Shown here piece after piece: positions 60,600-64,000 of a DNA stretch of 64,000 nucleotides. This DNA comes from Bacillota bacterium (lineage in GTDB: Bacteria; Bacillota; Clostridia; Lachnospirales; Lachnospiraceae), in contig JAEZZQ010000021.1 of NCBI GenBank assembly GCA_023442465.1, forward strand, positions 248,001-312,000, read 5' to 3'. Under the pieces are notes generated by a model, which worked only from the letters and a program-made list of their open reading frames with translations, did not search any database and had not been told where the DNA came from. Every line of letters starts with the position of its first letter. Position 1 is the first letter of the stretch. The translations under genes were made by a program, and so were the position numbers.

Positions 60600-60872
60600 A
60601 TGGATAATTATATGGGTGCAATCATGATAGCCGCATCGTGCGTTCTTGTGCTTCTCATAGGTGCATTTCGCAAAAAAAAGGAATGGATCATTAACTTTAT
60701 CCTGCGGGCGGTGGTCGGTACGGCAGCAGCTTTTTTCGTAAACGGTTTCCTCGTTTCCCAAGGGCTTTCCATTGCAATAGGCATCAATCCAATTACAGTT
60801 TTGACATCCGGAATCCTTGGATTTCCGGGCCTCGTTATGCTTTATGGGATAAATCTATATACCCTTTTGTGA
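60600..60872 (+). CDS. BofA-family pro-sigma-K processing inhibitor-like protein
   Basis: A 90-aa membrane protein with about two to three segments and the BofA family ends: FILRAVVGTAAAFFVNGFL and INPITVLTSGILGFPGLVMLYGI. In B. subtilis BofA inhibits the protease that activates sigma-K. AGGAG is upstream. The presence hints at a sporulation-related lineage but is not proof of sporulation. Confidence 0.88.
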   Translation: MDNYMGAIMIAASCVLVLLIGAFRKKKEWIINFILRAVVGTAAAFFVNGFLVSQGLSIAIGINPITVLTSGILGFPGLVMLYGINLYTLL

Positions 60873-61050
60873 AGAACTTACAAAGTTTTATTTTTTCATT
60901 GAAAGCACTGGACAAGCTGTTTTTTAACAATTATAATTCATTTTACAGTTCAAGCAAAATTCTTTAAAGCAGTACTTCTGGGAACAAAGACGAGGAAATG
61001 ATTTTCGCGAGTCCGATTCGTTCCAAATTTTCAAAACGGTTATATATTAC

Positions 61051-61650
61051 ATGTATGCAAAAAGAGGAGTGATGTGTATTATTTTTGTGATTTTCATATT
61101 GCTGATGGCAGCGGTGGTCATGGATTTTTTCTTTGATAAAATCTATAATGAATGGATTCTTGTTTTATTTGTGACAGGAATGTCATATACGACCTGGAGC
61201 GGAGGCTTTGAAGGGTTCATAAAGGCCCTTGTATCCATGGCAATTCCTTTCTTTTTATTATATCCGCTTTTTATGATAGGAGTCATAGGAGCGGGAGATG
61301 TGAAACTGCTATCTGTAATGGGAAGTTTTTTTACAGTAAGAGAGATTTTTATTTGTGTATTGGTATCATTTCTGTTAGGGGCTGTTTTTTCACTGCTGAA
61401 AATGGCTGCGGAAAGAAACTTTTTGCAGCGGTTAAGGTATCTTTTGTCGTATGTCTGCGACGTTTTCAAGACCAAAGAATGGAAGTTATATGAAACTCAA
61501 AAAAATGAGTTTACACAAGGCAATGAGCCAAAAGCAATAAAAGAAAGAAAAGAGAGAAATAAAGCAAAAATACATTTTGCATTGCCGATTATGCTCAGTG
61601 TAATGCTGTTAAAAGGAGGAATTATATTATATTGGCTCAAAAAATTTTAG
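61051..61650 (+). CDS. Prepilin peptidase (TadV/CpaA, A24 family)
   Basis: A 199-aa membrane peptidase. The two catalytic aspartates are in AVVMDFFFDKIYNEW near residue 25 and in GAGDVKLLSVMGSFF near 90. It cleaves type IV-like prepilins. The C-terminus is an unusual charged loop followed by a membrane segment. It is the first gene of the Tad pilus operon and overlaps the next gene by 19 bases. Confidence 0.88.
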   Translation: MYAKRGVMCIIFVIFILLMAAVVMDFFFDKIYNEWILVLFVTGMSYTTWSGGFEGFIKALVSMAIPFFLLYPLFMIGVIGAGDVKLLSVMGSFFTVREIFICVLVSFLLGAVFSLLKMAAERNFLQRLRYLLSYVCDVFKTKEWKLYETQKNEFTQGNEPKAIKERKERNKAKIHFALPIMLSVMLLKGGIILYWLKKF

Positions 61651-62642
61651 CGGTTTGCGATAAGGAGGAGAAGTATCTTTACCGGCTCGTGGAATGCTTG
61701 GAAAACAGAGAGCTTCTGCCCTTCACAATTTGTGCCTTTACAAACGAAAGAGCGCTTAGGAAATTCAGCAGCAAAAAACAAATAGAGCTTTTGCTCATTG
61801 CGGAAGGCTGCTATGAAGAAGAAATAAAGGAGCTTCCGATCGCGCATATCCTTATTTTGAACGAAAGCGGAAATGAGACGGGCGAAGGAATTAAAAATAT
61901 CAATAAATATCAGTCGGCAGAAGGAATTTTCCGGGAAATCATGGAAAACTACATGGGAAATGCGCAGACGGCTCCCAAGCGGCTGCAATCGGGAAGCCCG
62001 ATGAAGATTATCGGAAATTACACTCCCGTAAGGCGGTGTCTGCAAACTACTTTTTCTCTTACCATGGGTCAGATATTGGCGAAGGAACATAAGGTTTTAT
62101 ACATGAACTTCGAGAGTTATTCGGGGTTGAGCTATTTGTTGAACCGGGAATTCAGCGTAGATATTACCGATGTACTCTATTATTTCAACTGCGAAAGAGA
62201 AAAGCTGGTGTATCGCCTGGCGGGAATGGTACAGTCGATAAATGGTATGGACTTCATTCCCCCAGTAGTTTCCTATCAGGATTTGTGCGGAGTAACAGGA
62301 GAACAATGGCTGCATTTGTTTCGCGAAGTCGAAGCTTCTACCTCCTATGAGTATTTGATCTTGGATCTTTCAGAGCAGATGAATGGACTTTTTAATATAT
62401 TGCGGCAATGCTTTAAAGTCTATACGATAACGAGGGAAGACGGATTTGCTGCAGCTAAAATAAAGCAATATGAAGCGATGCTGTGCATGTCAGACTACAA
62501 GGATGTGGCGGCAAAGACAAAAAAGTGGAATCTGCCCGTTTTCCACAGACTACCGGATGGCTTGGATCAACTCACCCATGGAGAACTCGCAAGCTATGTG
62601 AAAAAAGTTGTCGAGGAAGATATTTATGAACAGACAGGATGA
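61632..62642 (+). CDS. TadZ/CpaE-like pilus localisation protein
   Basis: A 336-aa protein. Residues 1-110 look like an atypical receiver domain (ILAVCDKEEKYLYRLVECL). Residues about 120-330 follow the MinD/TadZ layout (VLYMNFESYSGLSYLL, YEYLILDLSEQMNGLFNIL). The usual P-loop is absent (YTPVRRCLQTTFSLTMGQIL instead), so it may not hydrolyse ATP. Start is TTG, nine bases after AGGAGG. It overlaps cpaF by 17 bases. Confidence 0.75.
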   Translation: MAQKILAVCDKEEKYLYRLVECLENRELLPFTICAFTNERALRKFSSKKQIELLLIAEGCYEEEIKELPIAHILILNESGNETGEGIKNINKYQSAEGIFREIMENYMGNAQTAPKRLQSGSPMKIIGNYTPVRRCLQTTFSLTMGQILAKEHKVLYMNFESYSGLSYLLNREFSVDITDVLYYFNCEREKLVYRLAGMVQSINGMDFIPPVVSYQDLCGVTGEQWLHLFREVEASTSYEYLILDLSEQMNGLFNILRQCFKVYTITREDGFAAAKIKQYEAMLCMSDYKDVAAKTKKWNLPVFHRLPDGLDQLTHGELASYVKKVVEEDIYEQTG

Positions 62643-63852
62643 AATAAAAAACAAATTAAAAGCGCTGGTTTTAGAAAGAATTGATTTTTCGAGAGAGATG
62701 CCCGATGAGGAAATCAGAGATGTAATCGACGAACTGATCATAGGAGAAAGCAAACGACAGCCGATTGGCTTGGAGGAGAGAAAGCGTCTTAGGCAGGAAC
62801 TTTTTTATTCCATAAGAAAACTGGATATTTTACAGGAACTCGTAGATGACACAAGTGTTACAGAAATTATGATCAATGGACCGGATGAAATATTTATTGA
62901 GAGAAGAGGAAGCGTGTGCCGCTGTGAAATGAAATTTGAATCCGCAGGAAAACTGGAGGATGTCATTCAGCAGATGGTAGCAGGCTGTAACCGGACCGTG
63001 AATGAAGCGTCACCCATCGTAGATGCCAGACTGGAAAATGGCTCCCGTGTCAACGTGGTGCTTAGTCCTGTAGCTCTAAACGGTCCAATCGTAACCATAA
63101 GAAAATTTCCCGACAGTCCGATTATGATGAAAGATTTGCTCGCCTTCGGCACACTAACGGAAGAAGCAGCCGGATTTTTGTCGAAGCTTGTTCAAGCGAA
63201 GTATAATATTTTTATTAGCGGAGGGACCGGGTCTGGAAAAACAACATTCTTAAATGCACTATCCTATTACATTCCGCGAGAGGAGAGAATCATTACCATA
63301 GAGGATAACGCGGAGCTTCAGATAAAGAATATTCCCAATATAGTAAAGATGGAGACGAGAAATGCAAACGTAGAGGGCTGTAAGGAGATTACCATAAGGG
63401 ATTTGATCAAAACCAGCCTTCGCATGAGGCCAAGCAGAATTATCGTGGGTGAAGTACGAGGAGGGGAAGCAATCGACATGATGCAGTGTCTCAATACAGG
63501 ACATGATGGCTCCATGTCAACAGGACATGCTAACAGTTGTGCAGATATGCTCAGCAGGCTGGAAACCATGGTTCTGATGGGAATGGATTTGCCTATTTGC
63601 GCGATCAGACAGCAAATGGCTTCAGGTATAGATATTATTGTTCATTTAGGGCGTCTTAGAGATAAGAGCAGAAGAGTATTGGAAATCGTGGAAATAATAG
63701 GATATGAAGAGGGTGAGATTCGTTTGTCGGTCTTATATTCCTTTGAAGAGGAAGGAGAGGATAAGGATGGAAAAGTAATCGGAAAGCTAAAAAGAAAGGG
63801 GGAGCTGCTGAATGTCGGAAAGCTTAAAACAGCGGGCATATCTTGCGAATAA
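62626..63852 (+). CDS. TadA/CpaF secretion ATPase
   Basis: A 408-aa type II/IV secretion ATPase of the Tad system. The N-terminal domain includes ELVDDTSVTEIMINGPDEIFIERRG. Walker A GGTGSGKT is at residues 199-206. The Asp box, GEVRGGEAIDMMQCLNTGHDGSMSTGHANS, follows (in pieces). GAGGAAG lies six bases before ATG 62626; a start at 62608 is less likely. It powers pilus assembly. It overlaps the next frame by 41 bases. Confidence 0.94.
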   Translation: MNRQDEIKNKLKALVLERIDFSREMPDEEIRDVIDELIIGESKRQPIGLEERKRLRQELFYSIRKLDILQELVDDTSVTEIMINGPDEIFIERRGSVCRCEMKFESAGKLEDVIQQMVAGCNRTVNEASPIVDARLENGSRVNVVLSPVALNGPIVTIRKFPDSPIMMKDLLAFGTLTEEAAGFLSKLVQAKYNIFISGGTGSGKTTFLNALSYYIPREERIITIEDNAELQIKNIPNIVKMETRNANVEGCKEITIRDLIKTSLRMRPSRIIVGEVRGGEAIDMMQCLNTGHDGSMSTGHANSCADMLSRLETMVLMGMDLPICAIRQQMASGIDIIVHLGRLRDKSRRVLEIVEIIGYEEGEIRLSVLYSFEEEGEDKDGKVIGKLKRKGELLNVGKLKTAGISCE

Positions 63853-64000
63853 AAAAGAAATCGGCCTAGAAAGCTTAAAAAGTATGGTAGAAGGGACCGT
63901 ACTCGTATTCGCGCTCGCCATCTTCTTCTACCGTTCCCTATGGGCGGTAATCTTCCTCTCCCCCTTGCTCCTCCTCTACGTAAGGGAAAAGAAAAAGTCT
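63812..64000 (+). CDS. Start of a probable TadB-type membrane protein (partial)
   Basis: A frame with GGGGGAG seven bases before its ATG runs off the right edge. The 63 residues seen include LKQRAYLANKKEIGLESL and one or two hydrophobic segments (VLVFALAIFFY, AVIFLSPLLLLYV). In Tad operons the gene after cpaF is tadB, which fits this membrane start. The identity rests on position. Confidence 0.55.
   Translation, partial: MSESLKQRAYLANKKEIGLESLKSMVEGTVLVFALAIFFYRSLWAVIFLSPLLLLYVREKKKS

Overview
The window looks like chromosomal DNA of a motile, low-to-moderate GC Clostridia bacterium, most likely Lachnospiraceae. The evidence is Shine-Dalgarno sites of the AGGAGG type, frequent TTG starts, Lachnospiraceae-type families (DUF5688, DUF3783, the DUF6240-like flagellar protein), a flagellin/FliS locus, a Tad pilus locus and a bacterial glycogen system. 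No rRNA gene and no CRISPR array was seen. The two tRNA genes are Pro(CGG) and Lys(CTT), both on the minus strand.

Positions 1-14.8 kb are the right end of an integrated mobile element. From the left it carries a DUF5688 protein, a minus-strand recombination cassette (DUF932 protein, YqaJ-type nuclease, four-cysteine protein), tiny proteins, two secreted proteins, a Cro/CI-type regulator, a ParB-like protein, an unrecognised 410-aa protein, a VirD4-like coupling ATPase, a DUF3847 protein, a MobA/MobL relaxase, a small excisionase and a tyrosine integrase. The integrase lies against the 3' end of the tRNA-Pro gene, the classic arrangement for integration into a tRNA. No VirB4 or other transfer-channel gene is in view, so the element is either mobilizable or continues to the left.

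Positions 15-20 kb hold chromosomal genes: an SGNH-like protein, an AlkD-like repair protein whose 3' end runs into a 17-bp tandem repeat, glycogen debranching enzyme and a VanZ-like protein. An AT-rich gap of about 0.9 kb with a candidate small RNA follows. Positions 21-27.7 kb hold a complete F1Fo ATP synthase operon, atpIBEFHAGDC, whose c subunit has two carboxylates and so may be Na+-coupled.

Positions 28-46.8 kb are a mix of housekeeping and regulatory genes: AlkZ-related, DUF3783, PhoH, CPBP protease, LytTR/DUF3021, an ABC-2 exporter, DUF89, a metal transporter with a Fur-family regulator, a GGDEF protein, an FAD/Rieske oxidoreductase with a tocopherol-cyclase-like partner, an Ogg-type glycosylase, a NYN protein, and AraC, WYL and GyrI-like regulators. 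Two copies of a MITE-like structured repeat lie here, at 33.0 and 45.1 kb.

Positions 46.8-55.2 kb hold rarA, tRNA-Lys, tatD, rsmA, a 912-aa TPR protein with a degenerate AAA+ domain, and glgB. Positions 55.3-60.4 kb hold flagellar genes (a large DUF6240-like protein, flagellin, FliS) and a convergent DUF2508 gene. Positions 60.6-64 kb hold a BofA-family protein and the start of a Tad/Flp pilus operon (prepilin peptidase, TadZ-like, TadA/CpaF, and the start of a probable TadB), which runs off the right edge.

The strongest leads outside the ordinary genes are the MITE-like repeat, the three-way-junction leader at 29.3 kb, the tandem repeats at 17.2 and 28.8 kb, the candidate small RNA at 20.5 kb, the two-carboxylate c ring, the TPR/degenerate-AAA protein, and the unknown 410-aa cargo gene.
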